Assembly: GCA_032229885.1 (NCBI GenBank)
Contig: JAVYAJ010000125.1
Location: 1-64,000 of the forward strand
Length of the DNA stretch: 64,000 bases
Direction: 5' to 3'
Source of the DNA: Anammoximicrobium sp032229885
GTDB lineage: Bacteria > Planctomycetota > Planctomycetia > Pirellulales > Pirellulaceae
A program made the translations under genes and the position numbers. The notes under the pieces are model-generated. The model was not told where the DNA came from. It was given only the letters and a program-made list of their open reading frames with translations, and did no database searches. The stretch's first letter is position 1. Every line of letters begins with the position of its first letter. Of the stretch, positions 1-8,989 are shown piece by piece.

Positions 1-395
1 AATATGGCCTTCGGCCAAAAGAGGCACGCGCGCGGCGCCAGCCCTGGGGCGTTGCCCCAGGCTACGGTGATCGGAGGCCTTCGGCCAAACAGATTCAGCG
101 TCCAAACGGGGCTGCCCGACCGCGGGTTATTGGCCGTTGAAGTCTTAGTCCGTATCGCGGCGCATCTGGTACACCAGTCTATACAGTACACTGTTGGGTT
201 GCGGGCGCTAGCCCGCCTTAGGCCGTTGTTCAATCGTAGTTTTCGGGTAACCGAACTCGCCAGAGCACCCGATTCTCGCGGCTTGGCGACCGCGACGACC
301 CCAATGTTTGGCCTTGACGACGGACGCCGGGGTTTCGGTCCCGCGACGGATTTCGCCGCGCCGCCGTGCCCCGGCCTTGTCCGAGGAGCAGATCC
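1..395. repeat. Non-coding left edge with short GC hairpins
   Basis: No gene is convincing here; open frames are GC-rich shadows. The stretch contains two copies of the palindrome GGCCTTCGGCC (6-16 and 76-86), each followed by AAA, and between them a stem CCTGGGGC/GCCCCAGG with a GTT loop (about 43-61). These are dispersed palindromes of the kind that fill intergenic DNA throughout this window. They may also act as transcript ends for a gene to the left of the window, but there is no T-run. Confidence 0.45.
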
Positions 396-1034
396 ATGCC
401 GTGGCACAGCAGACTTGCCGCACGCACGGTCCGATTGGCCGAGCAGATCGCGCCCGGGCGCACCGCATTGGTGCTGGTGGATATGCAGAACGATTTCGTC
501 CATGACGAGGGCATCTTCGTCAAACAGTGGGGCAAGACGAATCGCTGGATCCAGGAGATCATCCCGACGTGCAGCGCCCTACTTCAGAGCGCCCGCGCAA
601 CGAACGTGCCGGTCATCCATCTGCGGATTCTCAACGATCTGCTGCGAAATCCGGAAAGTTGGCACAATTTCTGGGGACCGCCGAGCTGCGTCATCGATGG
701 CACGTGGGGCGCCGAGTTCGTCGCGCCGCTTCGACCCCGAGACGACGAGATCGTCATCTCGAGGCACACCTACGATGGCTTTGTCGGAACGCCGCTCGAC
801 GCCCTGTTGCGCAGACTGAACGTCAAGACGCTGGTCTTTGGCGGCATCGACTCGGATGTCTGCGTCCGCGACACCGTCGGGCACGGCTTTGCGCTCGGTT
901 ATACGCCGGTGCTGGCTCGCGATGCCCTGGCGTGCGACAACGAGGTCGCGCAGGCCGGCGTTCTGCAGACGTTGGGCGAACACTATGGACTGGTGGTGTC
1001 CACCAGCGAGATCCTGGCGGTCTGGCAACCTTGA
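396..1034 (+). CDS. Isochorismatase-family cysteine hydrolase (RutB-like)
   Basis: Predicted cytoplasmic amidohydrolase of the isochorismatase/nicotinamidase superfamily, about 212 residues, the usual length. Visible family features are the N-terminal VDMQNDF motif carrying the catalytic Asp, the segment YDGFVGTPLDALLR typical of the RutB/ureidoacrylate amidohydrolase branch, and the nucleophile Cys in SDVCVRDT, followed by the gly-rich GYTPVLARDAL segment. At the place where RutB-type enzymes have the catalytic Lys (a K-P-R-Y-S-G-F-like motif) this protein has VISRHTYDGF, so Lys appears replaced by Arg. The ATG at 396 is chosen because GAGGAGCAG lies just upstream; an in-frame start at 366 is possible. 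The substrate cannot be told from sequence; biuret, ureidoacrylate and nicotinamide hydrolases share this fold. Confidence 0.85.
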   Translation: MPWHSRLAARTVRLAEQIAPGRTALVLVDMQNDFVHDEGIFVKQWGKTNRWIQEIIPTCSALLQSARATNVPVIHLRILNDLLRNPESWHNFWGPPSCVIDGTWGAEFVAPLRPRDDEIVISRHTYDGFVGTPLDALLRRLNVKTLVFGGIDSDVCVRDTVGHGFALGYTPVLARDALACDNEVAQAGVLQTLGEHYGLVVSTSEILAVWQP

Positions 1035-1184
1035 GCATGCACGGCGCACGTCCGCGCCGCCTGCGCAATCCGGCGGTGGCTCGCAGCCTCGCCGGGCGCT
1101 CCCGTTTGACAATCCTCTCGTTGGACGTGAAGATTGAGGCGGGAGATCGGCGGCAACGTATTTGAACCAGGGCGGAACGCGGAC

Positions 1185-1778
1185 TTGAAAGACGAAGCAC
1201 TGCTGATCGACCAGTCGCTGCGTGGAGATTCCCAAGCCTTCGGGAAACTTGTGAGTCGATACCAGGATCGGCTGTACAACGCCGTCGTGCACATTGTCCG
1301 CTGCCGCGCGGAAGCCGAAGACGTTGTCCAAGAGGCGTTTATCCAAGCCTTCGTCAAACTCGGGTCGTTCAAACATAACAGCCGCTTTTACACTTGGCTG
1401 TACCGGATCGCCGTCAACGTCTCGATCAGCCATCGCCGCCGACAAAAGCTGGAATTGTCCATCGAGCAGAATCGCGAGGCCACCGGTGACGAACCGTTGG
1501 ACGCCTTCACGTCGCCGAGTGAACCCTTGGAACTGGCGGAACGTAAACAAAAGCTAGAACAAGCCTTGGGCCTGCTCAGCAGCGAGCATCGCACGATCAT
1601 CGTCCTGCGCCATCTGCAAGAGCTCAGCTACGAAGAGCTTGCGGACGTCCTCGAGATTTCCGTGGGCACCGTTCGTAGCCGCCTGCACCGCGCCCGGGCG
1701 CAACTGTTGACGCGTCTCAGAAAGCTGCTGCCGGACGACGTGTTCGGATTGCCGAACGAGGCGGAAGGGGGGGAATAG
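1185..1778 (+). CDS. ECF-type RNA polymerase sigma factor
   Basis: Sigma-70 family, extracytoplasmic-function type. The protein starts with the region 2 pattern LLIDQSLRGDSQAFGKLV and RYQDRLYN, then the conserved DVVQEAFIQAF of region 2.2, a WLYRIAVNVS segment (2.4), an acidic linker, and a region 4 helix-turn-helix, SYEELADVLEISVGTVRSRL. Length is about 197 residues if the TTG at 1185 is used; the frame is open back to another TTG at 1134. The family N-terminus fits 1185 better, but no strong ribosome site decides it. No anti-sigma (zinc-finger) gene follows: the next gene is convergent and ends 68 bases away. Its regulator must lie elsewhere or it may be controlled by expression. Confidence 0.88.
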   Translation: MKDEALLIDQSLRGDSQAFGKLVSRYQDRLYNAVVHIVRCRAEAEDVVQEAFIQAFVKLGSFKHNSRFYTWLYRIAVNVSISHRRRQKLELSIEQNREATGDEPLDAFTSPSEPLELAERKQKLEQALGLLSSEHRTIIVLRHLQELSYEELADVLEISVGTVRSRLHRARAQLLTRLRKLLPDDVFGLPNEAEGGE

Positions 1779-1846
1779 CGAGACGCCGAGGTTCTCCGTC
1801 TTGGACAACTGCGCTCGGCGCCTCGTCGCTGCGCAACGTCTGGCGG

Positions 1847-3262
1847 TCAACGGTCGAGCACTGCGCTCGGCTGCGGTTCGCCACCGCACGGTTCGCGCTC
1901 GATCACTCGCAGCGACTGCCAGTGTCCCTGCAAAAAGCGCGCACAGAAGATCACCCCCAGCGCGCAAATCCAGCAGGTCAGCACCAGCCACCACCACAAC
2001 AGGCCGCGATCCAGGCCGATCCAACAGAGCGCCACGCCCAGAATCGACAGGATCGTACTCACCCAAAGCACGAACCAGGTGTCGCCCGCGCCTTTGATCG
2101 CCCCGGCAAAGATGATCTGCGTCGAATCGAACAGGCAGTACACCGCCACGAACCGCAGTAGGACCACGGTTACATCACGGAGCTGCTGGAACTCGACCGG
2201 ATCGGCGCCCGCGCGATGTCCGATCAGAAACAAATCGGGCATGGCCAAAAAGAAGGTGCCGCAGATGGCTGTGAAGACCAGGGCGAAAATCAGGGCCGTC
2301 CAGGTTGCCCGCGCGGCAAGATCGGGGCGACCGCGAGTCAACTGCTGCCCTACCAGCGTGCTGGCTGCGATGCCCGTGCCGAGCATCGGGATGAACGCCA
2401 CCGTGTTGACGTTGAACGCCAACGCCGTCGCGGCCATTTCCAGTTTTCCCAGCCGGCCGACCAGCATGACCATCACAGCAAATCCGGCCGCATCCACCAG
2501 AAACTGGAATCCGTTCGGACCTCCGTAGAGAAAGACGCGTTTCAAGAGCGAGCGGTCCACACGCCACGTTGCCGCGAGGCTATAGGCCCGCCGCACGGGT
2601 TCGCGGTACATCAACCAGCCATAGACGCCGACGCGAAACCAACCGCCGGTCACGGTCGCCAACGCGGCGCCGCGGATGCCCATCTCCGGAAAACCCAACT
2701 TGCCGAAGATCCACAGATAATCCAACGCCGCATTGATCACCAGGGCGGCTAGGTCGACCAACATCACCACGCGCGTGACGCCGCGTCCGGTGAACATGGC
2801 CTCCTGGGCCGCGGCGATGACCGCTGCGGGCGCGGCAAAGCACATGATCTGGAAATAGCCGATTTCAGACGGGATGACCCGCGGATCGTGACCCGCCCAG
2901 TGGAACACGTGCGGCGCGAGCGGGATCGCGACCAGAAACAGGGGCGTCGCATAAACGCCGATCCATATACCCTGCCAGGTCGCCGCGCCGATCCGCTCGG
3001 GACGCTCGGCGCCGAAATACTGGGCCACGAACGTATTGATATAGCCCGCGACGCCGACCGGAAAGCAGATCATCGTCCAGTACAGCATCCCGCCCGCCAG
3101 CACCGCCGCCAACGCGTCCGACGAATACCACAGCAGGAACATGCGATCGGTGAACATCATCACCGACCACGTTCCCGTAGAGATGAACAGCGGCAGGGCG
3201 ATCGCCAGCACCTCGCGTCCGCCACACGGTCGCGACCACCAGCTTTCGGGGGTTTTCGGCAT
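1847..3262 (-). CDS. MATE-family multidrug/cation exporter
   Basis: Polytopic inner-membrane transporter of about 471 residues, normal for MATE proteins (12 predicted helices). The start MPKTPESWW at 3262 is preceded by GAGGATTTC, a good ribosome site; the frame runs further upstream to 3349 but that extension is Arg-rich and unlike a MATE N-terminus. Diagnostic stretches are IALPLFISTGTWSVMMFTD near the N-terminus, VGVAGYINTFVAQYFGA in helix 2/3, and the repeat-half segment AFIPMLGTGIAASTLVGQ. MATE proteins exchange H+ or Na+ for organic cations or other small molecules. The substrate is not predictable. It is convergent with the sigma-factor gene and lies 153 bases from the DinB-like gene. 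Confidence 0.88.
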   Translation of the reverse strand: MPKTPESWWSRPCGGREVLAIALPLFISTGTWSVMMFTDRMFLLWYSSDALAAVLAGGMLYWTMICFPVGVAGYINTFVAQYFGAERPERIGAATWQGIWIGVYATPLFLVAIPLAPHVFHWAGHDPRVIPSEIGYFQIMCFAAPAAVIAAAQEAMFTGRGVTRVVMLVDLAALVINAALDYLWIFGKLGFPEMGIRGAALATVTGGWFRVGVYGWLMYREPVRRAYSLAATWRVDRSLLKRVFLYGGPNGFQFLVDAAGFAVMVMLVGRLGKLEMAATALAFNVNTVAFIPMLGTGIAASTLVGQQLTRGRPDLAARATWTALIFALVFTAICGTFFLAMPDLFLIGHRAGADPVEFQQLRDVTVVLLRFVAVYCLFDSTQIIFAGAIKGAGDTWFVLWVSTILSILGVALCWIGLDRGLLWWWLVLTCWICALGVIFCARFLQGHWQSLRVIEREPCGGEPQPSAVLDR

Positions 3263-3415
3263 GAAATCCTCGGCGGGAGCAAGCCGCCAGCGGAGTCTTG
3301 ATCGGGCCCCATCCGAGTTCGCGACCGACCCGGCTGACCGCTGGGACAACCGGCGTGCCTGCGCTGTGCTGCGCAGCGCGCTGGCCCCGGCCGCGGTCGA
3401 ACGGCCGTTGCCGTT

Positions 3416-3922
3416 CTACCGCACGGGCGCTTTGCCCAACAGGCGGCGAAGGAGGCCGATCTGTCCGGCGTGCAGCATCTCGTGGTGTGAACAGAAGAAC
3501 AAGGATCCCAGCTTGGTGGGCGTCACCGCATAGGGCGGCTCGACGGCCTCGGCCAACGAGGCCTCGTCGCATTCCGCCAGTTCGCGCAAGACCTGCTGGT
3601 GAATGCGATCGAAAACCTCGCGTAGCTCGGCGGGCGTCGGGTTGTTGGCCGGATCGGGATCGGGCTGCGAATCCTTGCTGAATTGTTTACGAAACTGGCC
3701 GGGCATCAAGTCCAGATCCACGGGCTGCCGCCCACGGATCCGGAACAGAGCCAATCCGTACTCGGCCATCGCCAAGTGGCCGACCTGCCAGGCGATGTGC
3801 GTGATCCCCTCGGTCGGCTGCCGAAACCAGTCATCGTCCGCCAAGCCTTGCAGCAGGCTGAGCGTATGGTTGCGCGCGAAATCGATCTGCTGAATCGCCG
3901 TTCGAAGACCTCCGTTGGTCAT
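3416..3922 (-). CDS. DinB-family (DinB_2) putative metal-dependent protein
   Basis: Four-helix bundle protein of 168 residues in the DinB/YfiT superfamily. The conserved His ligands are visible in THIAWQVGHLAMAEYG (about residues 41-57) and near the end in HHEMLHAGQIGLLRRLLG. Members are putative metal-dependent transferases, often for thiols, but most have no proven function. The ATG at 3922 is preceded by AGGAGA at good spacing. It sits between the MATE exporter and the GYF gene on the same strand, with 61 bases between this gene and the GYF gene; co-transcription is possible but unproven. Confidence 0.82.
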   Translation of the reverse strand: MTNGGLRTAIQQIDFARNHTLSLLQGLADDDWFRQPTEGITHIAWQVGHLAMAEYGLALFRIRGRQPVDLDLMPGQFRKQFSKDSQPDPDPANNPTPAELREVFDRIHQQVLRELAECDEASLAEAVEPPYAVTPTKLGSLFFCSHHEMLHAGQIGLLRRLLGKAPVR

Positions 3923-3983
3923 CGGTCTGTCTCCTATCTCAGTTGCTTGCGTAGTGTTTGTCAGTGCGGGGCGACGGACGTTC

Positions 3984-4214
3984 TCAGTCGCCCCGATATT
4001 CGGTTTCCCGCTCGCGACGAATCCGGTCAGGCTGGTCGCGGAAGGCGGCCTCGAACAGGCCGTTCACCTCGTTGGCCGGGAACCACGGCGAGTCGTCTTT
4101 GCGAACCCACGAGTTTGCGACGACCTCGCCGCTGCGGACTTTGGCGACCAGCTCTTGATTCGAAATCGGGCCGACCGTCTTCCCACTCTGCTTAAAAAAC
4201 CATTTTGTCGCCAT
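3984..4214 (-). CDS. Small GYF-domain (DUF4339) protein
   Basis: A 76-residue protein that is almost entirely one GYF_2/DUF4339 domain: WFFKQSGKTVGPISNQELVAKVRSG at the N-terminus and NSWVRKDDSPWFPANEV after it. In other planctomycete proteins this module sits next to membrane or phosphatase domains and is thought to bind proline-rich peptides; here it stands alone, followed by an Arg/Glu-rich tail. The start is set by a strong ribosome site, GGAGGAACGAG, just before ATG 4214. The longer frame that continues upstream to 4592 is a GC-rich artefact. Its partner and role are unknown. Confidence 0.8.
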   Translation of the reverse strand: MATKWFFKQSGKTVGPISNQELVAKVRSGEVVANSWVRKDDSPWFPANEVNGLFEAAFRDQPDRIRRERETEYRGD

Positions 4215-4670
4215 CTCGTTCCTCCGATAAGTCCGGTCCGCGCAACAACGGTTCGCTCGCGAATCAACCGCGGGGCGCGATCGGTCGGCGCCGCGGACCC
4301 GGGCGCGTCGCGCCAGCCGGTTTGTTTCCTGTCGAAACGAGGGCGGCGCAGCCCTGGCGTCTGTCAGTCTAAGCGCCATTGTACCGGAGATTTGTGGCGT
4401 CGCCCAGGCTGGAGATCCCGGCGGACGGACCGTCGGTGTCTTGCGCCGCTGGCGCATCGCACGCCGCCCCTCATCTGTACGGACGCCGCGCGAGACACAC
4501 CGCGAGCCGGTCGTCGTCCGACCCGCGCGGAATCCAGCTCGCGTTCGCCGCGCTGCCCACGTCGCCCGGCCAGTTGTCGAGCAACGCCCCATGTTGCTGT
4601 CACGTCTTTTGTCTTATTCTGGGGGCGTCGGCAGATGCATTTCACAACAGGTTATTTGGAAACGACGGTC
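4215..4670. other. Divergent intergenic region, no gene seen
   Basis: A 456-base non-coding stretch between the leftward GYF gene and the rightward glycyl-tRNA synthetase gene. It must contain the promoters for both, but no convincing -35/-10 pair, T-box or hairpin terminator could be picked out by eye. The long frames crossing it are GC-rich shadows. Confidence 0.4.
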
Positions 4671-6371
4671 ATGATCGAAATGGAAAAATTGGTCTCGCTG
4701 TGCAAGCGAAGGGGCTTTCTGTTTCAGTCCAGCGAGATCTATGGCGGCTTGAACGGATTCTGGGACTACGGGCCGCTGGGGGTCGAACTGAAACGCAACA
4801 TCAAGGACGCCTGGTGGCGTGACATGGTCGTCGGACACGATGATTCCGTGGTCCAGCCCGGGGCGCCCACGACCTACGAGATGACCGGGTTGGATTGTAC
4901 GATCATCATGCATCCTCAGGTCTGGAAGTGCTCGGGGCACTACGATCTGTTCCACGACTATATGCAAACCTGTCGGCAGTGCAAAAAACTGTTTCGCGCG
5001 GACCACGTTGCGGGCCTGCTCGCGGAAAGCGAGTGGGTCAGCTCGCTGATGGCTGCGTGTCAGGCCGCAAACTTGAACGATCCGATCGACATCGACCCTG
5101 CCAGCCTGATCAAGTGGGCCAAGGGAAAGGGCAAGAAAGCGGCGCCCGGACTGGCGTTCGCGCGGGATCCGGAGGCGGCGGCACTGTCGCTGGCGGACGC
5201 CTTGACGCAAGGCCCCGGAACGACGCTCGGCCTCGCGGCGCTGTTGCCCTACTTGGCCACCGACCCTGCCTCGCCGGCGGGCCTGCAAAGCGCCTGTCCC
5301 GAGTGCGGCGGCGATCTGACCGAGCCGCGCGAGTTCAACTTGATGTTCGAGACGCATACCGGAGCGATCCGCGACGACACCAGCAAGGTCTTTCTGCGCC
5401 CCGAGACGGCGCAAGGGATCTTTGTCAACTTCAAAAACGTCCTGGACAGCTCGCGCGTGCGGATTCCGTTTGGCATCGCGCAGATCGGCAAGAGCTTTCG
5501 CAATGAGATCACGCCTCGCAACTTCACCTTCCGCTCGCGCGAGTTCGAGCAGATGGAAATCGAGTTTTTCTGCCATCCCGACTCGTCAGCCGACTGGTAT
5601 CGGTACTGGCGCGATCGGCGCGTCCGGTGGTACACGTCGCTGGGCTTGGCCAGCGAGCGGCTGCGGTTGCGTGAACACGCCGCGGAAGAACTGAGCCATT
5701 ACTCGACCGGCACGGCCGACATCGAATATGCGTTTCCCTTCCTCGCGTCCGGCGAGTTCGGCGAGTTGGAGGGCATCGCCCATCGCGGCGATTTTGACTT
5801 GCGGAGCCACATGGAGGGCAAGTTGGACGAGAAAACGCGGCCGCTGCAGGTCGAGATGGGAGCGGACGGCAAGCCGAAATGGAAGGGCAGCGGGCGCGAC
5901 CTGACGTATCGCGACGACCTGACCGGCGAGCGTTACGTGCCGCACGTGATCGAGCCTTCGGCCGGCGCCGATCGGGCGGCGCTGGCCTTTTTGTGCGAGG
6001 CGTACACCGAAGATCAGGCGCCGGACGACAAGGGCGAGATGCAACAGCGGGTCGTCATGAAGTTCCACCCGCGGTTGGCGCCGATCAAGGCGGCCGTGTT
6101 TCCGTTGGTCAAAAAGGACGGAATGCCGGACGTGGCCAAAGAGATCTACCGCGCGCTAAAACCCCATTTTCCCGTGTTCTACGACGAAAAGAGCGCCATC
6201 GGGCGTCGCTACCGTCGCCAGGACGAAGCCGGCACGCCGTTTTGCATCACCGTCGATACCCAGACGTTGCAAGATCGAACAGTCACGTTTCGCGACCGCG
6301 ATACGCTGCAACAGTCGCGCGTCAAGATCGACGACTGTGTCGACGAACTCCGCCAGCGACTGAATCCCTGA
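4671..6371 (+). CDS. glyS: Glycyl-tRNA synthetase, dimeric (alpha2) type
   Basis: Class II aminoacyl-tRNA synthetase that charges tRNA-Gly with glycine; cytoplasmic and essential. About 566 residues. The start region reads EKLVSLCKRRGFLFQSSEIYGG and DYGPLGVELKRNI, standard for the homodimeric GlyRS found in archaea, eukaryotes and some bacteria, rather than the alpha2beta2 GlyQ/GlyS enzyme. Cys pairs C-R-Q-C and C-P-E-C surround an insertion. RPETAQGIFVNF and FRNEITPRNFTFRSREFEQME carry class II motif 2 residues. The C-terminal region (from about residue 450) is the anticodon-binding HGTP fold. ATG 4671 is chosen; ATG 4635 and ATG 4680 are in the same frame and none has a decisive ribosome site. 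The gene stands alone. Confidence 0.95.
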   Translation: MIEMEKLVSLCKRRGFLFQSSEIYGGLNGFWDYGPLGVELKRNIKDAWWRDMVVGHDDSVVQPGAPTTYEMTGLDCTIIMHPQVWKCSGHYDLFHDYMQTCRQCKKLFRADHVAGLLAESEWVSSLMAACQAANLNDPIDIDPASLIKWAKGKGKKAAPGLAFARDPEAAALSLADALTQGPGTTLGLAALLPYLATDPASPAGLQSACPECGGDLTEPREFNLMFETHTGAIRDDTSKVFLRPETAQGIFVNFKNVLDSSRVRIPFGIAQIGKSFRNEITPRNFTFRSREFEQMEIEFFCHPDSSADWYRYWRDRRVRWYTSLGLASERLRLREHAAEELSHYSTGTADIEYAFPFLASGEFGELEGIAHRGDFDLRSHMEGKLDEKTRPLQVEMGADGKPKWKGSGRDLTYRDDLTGERYVPHVIEPSAGADRAALAFLCEAYTEDQAPDDKGEMQQRVVMKFHPRLAPIKAAVFPLVKKDGMPDVAKEIYRALKPHFPVFYDEKSAIGRRYRRQDEAGTPFCITVDTQTLQDRTVTFRDRDTLQQSRVKIDDCVDELRQRLNP

Positions 6372-6688
6372 CCGCCGCGAGGATTTGCCTTCGTCGCCGC
6401 GTCTCCCGCCAGCGGGCCCGTTGTCTCGTACCGCCAGTCCGAATCGATCGCCCACGACGGACACTTGTTGCCCAGTCTATCAGCCTGGAACGCATCCGTC
6501 GAGGCATGTCCATGCCGCGGCAGAACGCAACGGCGCATGCATAGCCGGCGCTGGAAGGCCACGCTCTGTCGTGGCCGCAACCGGATGGGCGTGGCGCAAC
6601 GCAACGGACGCGACGTAACACAACGGACGCGACGGAGCGCGTCCCTCCACGCGTCGCACGTTGTTTACGGTCGCCGCCAGTCGCTGGC
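6372..6688. repeat. Intergenic region with paired palindromic repeats
   Basis: Non-coding region between two convergent genes. It holds GGCCACGCTCTGTCGTGGCC at 6557-6576 and GGACGCGACGGAGCGCGTCC at 6625-6644. The same two palindrome families occur together at three other intergenic sites in the window (around 16.9, 40.0 and 44.2 kb). No T-rich terminator tail was seen. Confidence 0.6.
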
Positions 6689-8095
6689 TCAGATGACTTC
6701 GGGGACGACGAACGGTTCACGGTATTGACCGCGGGCCAAGGCGTTCGCGCGGTTCGCCAATTCCGCATCGCCTACGAACCGCTCGGTCTGCGGGCCGAAG
6801 TCGAGCCATGGCCCGACGACCACCTCGGTCCGCGACCAGTCCACGCCGTTGGCCGTCAGATGCTCGCGAAAGCCGTCAAACACATCCAGCGCCTCGGCGC
6901 CTTGGTCCTGGATGGCCTCGCGCGCCGCCGCCACCGGTCGTGCGTCGCCCAAGCGATACGAGATGTTGGCCAGATGAACCAGCGTGCTGGACAGATGACC
7001 CTCGATCAGCGGCGCCCGCAGGTCTTCCTCGCGACGGCTGCGAACGGCGGACAGAAAATTGAACAGATGTCCCTTGTGCGCGGTGAAGCCGCCGCGATCA
7101 CCCTCGGGCGTCGTCGGCCGCGGCAGCCCGGCGTCGCCCTGCGCATAGCGGGCCTTCGCACCGACTGTCTTGGGCCCTTGCGTCGACGGCAGGTTTCGAA
7201 CCTCGAAGATCATCAGGGGTCCCGGATCGAACTGGTACAGAGCGATCTGGGTGTTCGGCGTTTCTCCATCGTCGTCGAACAGAAACCGGCCTCCCAGGCT
7301 CATCACCCGCCGCGGCAGCGTGTTCAACCCCAATTGCAGGCGGGCCGCGTCGAGCGGATAGATGCCGTTATTGCCGATTTCGCCCGTCCCGGTCGGCCAT
7401 ACCCAGTGCCAATCGTAGTGCAGATTGCGCCGTCGCAGCGGCTCCAGCGGCGCAGGGCCGGTCCACAGGTCGTAATCCACCGCCGGAGGAACCGGCTGCG
7501 GCTCGGTCGCCCTGCCGATGCTCTCTCGCATCCGGTTCAACGACGTCCAGACGACGCGGATCCGGCCCAACCGTTCGTGTTCAAGGTGTACGGGGCCCGT
7601 ATGCTGGCCATGGCTGGCGTTGCCCCACTGGGCGATTCGCCGATACTTGGCCGCTGCGGCGATGGCTTGTCGGCCTTCGAAGATGTTGTGCGATAGGGGC
7701 TTCTCGACGTACACGTCCTTGCCCGCCTGACAGGCCCAGACGGTGACCAGACAGTGCCAATGGTCGGGCGTGGCCGTCGTGATCGCGTCGATGTTTTTGT
7801 CGTCCAGCAACTTGCGGACATCGACGAACCCGGCGACGGGCTGGTTCAGCTTGGCCGCCGCGGCCACGCCCCGTTCCAAGACACTGCGATCGGCGTCGCA
7901 CAGCGCTACGACGCGCACCCCGGCCAGTTCGCGCAACAGCCGCAAATGCAAACCGCCTTGGCCGCGAAAGCCGACGACCGCCACGCGGAGATCGTCGTTG
8001 GCGCCCAGGACGCGCGTGTGGGGCGCAAGGCCCACGGCAGCGCCCAGCGCGAGCGTCGATCGTTTCAAAAACCAGCGGCGATTGAGACCAGTCAT
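6689..8095 (-). CDS. Tat-exported Gfo/Idh/MocA-family oxidoreductase
   Basis: A 468-residue NAD(P)-dependent oxidoreductase-like protein. The N-terminus MTGLNRRWFLKRSTLALGAA is a twin-arginine (Tat) signal, indicating export in folded form with cofactor. A Rossmann fold follows (RVAVVGFRGQGG), then ATPDHWHCLVTVWACQAGKDVYVEKP, the conserved EKP motif of the family, and a C-terminal alpha/beta domain. Enzymes of this kind act on sugars or inositols; planctomycetes have dozens of exported paralogues with unknown substrates. ATG 8095 is preceded by CAGGAGTTGTG. Two more paralogues lie at 31713 and 36471. Confidence 0.9.
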   Translation of the reverse strand: MTGLNRRWFLKRSTLALGAAVGLAPHTRVLGANDDLRVAVVGFRGQGGLHLRLLRELAGVRVVALCDADRSVLERGVAAAAKLNQPVAGFVDVRKLLDDKNIDAITTATPDHWHCLVTVWACQAGKDVYVEKPLSHNIFEGRQAIAAAAKYRRIAQWGNASHGQHTGPVHLEHERLGRIRVVWTSLNRMRESIGRATEPQPVPPAVDYDLWTGPAPLEPLRRRNLHYDWHWVWPTGTGEIGNNGIYPLDAARLQLGLNTLPRRVMSLGGRFLFDDDGETPNTQIALYQFDPGPLMIFEVRNLPSTQGPKTVGAKARYAQGDAGLPRPTTPEGDRGGFTAHKGHLFNFLSAVRSRREEDLRAPLIEGHLSSTLVHLANISYRLGDARPVAAAREAIQDQGAEALDVFDGFREHLTANGVDWSRTEVVVGPWLDFGPQTERFVGDAELANRANALARGQYREPFVVPEVI

Positions 8096-8359
8096 CCCAC
8101 AACTCCTGAATGGGGGCGAAGAATAAAACGGGACGAGGCATTGGCGGCGGGGATCGGACCGCCACGCTGTGGCGCGCCATCCGGCTGCGGGCGCCGCCCG
8201 GCGACCAACGCCTCGAAACGACCGAACGTTGGCTGTCGCTGAAATCGGACGGCATTGCGCGGGCTGCGATTCAAGCCTGCGGGACGGGCTTTCATCCGCC
8301 GATGCCTTACAGCGGGCGATCGTCCGCGCCGTCGCTGCGAATCGGTGCGCGCTGCGAGG

Positions 8360-8899
8360 TTACGAGCCGGATTCCGATTGCGATTCCCGCCCCCGGCCCT
8401 CGTCTGTCCGCGCCGATCCCCGCGCGGTCGCGCCGTCGCTTGGTTCCAGCGTCGTTCGCACCTGGGGCGGAATGCGCGTCGGACGTTGCGCGTGGCGATC
8501 AAAGAAGGCGACTACGGTCTCGCCGTCGGCCACGATCCGTTGTTGCGCGTGGCTGTAGACGACATGCGCCAACTTCATTCGGACGCCGCCCAATTCGGCG
8601 ACGCGCGTACCGACCAACACCGTATCGGGGTACGTCAACTGTCGCCGAAAGCGACAGGCGATCGACGCGACCACCGGAACCAGGTCCGAACCGTTCATCA
8701 CGTGTCCGAGTCCGTTTTCTTCCAGCAACCGAATTCGCGAGGACTCGAACCAGCGCAGCGGAACCGCGTTGTTCACGTGTCCAAAAGCGTCCTGGTCGCC
8801 CCACTGGACGCCGACCGTGACAAGGGCCGCGTACCCAGTCAAATCGGATGGTCGTGAAACGTTGCTCGGCATCGGATCGGCGAAAGCCTGGTATGACAT
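8360..8899 (-). CDS. 4HBT hotdog-fold acyl-CoA thioesterase
   Basis: A 179-residue protein of the 4-hydroxybenzoyl-CoA thioesterase (YbgC/FadM-like) family. The diagnostic WGDQDAFGHVNNAVPLRWFE motif holds the catalytic Asp and the HVNN turn, and TYPDTVLVGTRV lies at the second strand pair. Such enzymes cleave acyl-CoA thioesters in the cytoplasm. The last 35 residues are Arg/Ser-rich and not part of the fold. ATG 8899 and ATG 8872 are both possible; neither has a good ribosome site. It lies 264 bases upstream (in the transcription sense) of the oxidoreductase gene and 90 bases after the SHD1 gene. Confidence 0.83.
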   Translation of the reverse strand: MSYQAFADPMPSNVSRPSDLTGYAALVTVGVQWGDQDAFGHVNNAVPLRWFESSRIRLLEENGLGHVMNGSDLVPVVASIACRFRRQLTYPDTVLVGTRVAELGGVRMKLAHVVYSHAQQRIVADGETVVAFFDRHAQRPTRIPPQVRTTLEPSDGATARGSARTDEGRGRESQSESGS

Positions 8900-8989
8900 T
8901 AAAGCATGGATCGGCGGCCACGAGCCGGGACGGTGGCGCCGCCGATCTGAGGTCCATCACTCTGTTCGATCCGGGAGAGGGCGCGCCCG

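Noticed and set aside
4..819. Long open frame on the + strand overlapping the hydrolase gene
   Set aside because: It has Arg/Ser/Pro-rich composition, no motif and no ribosome site, and overlaps a well-supported gene in another frame.
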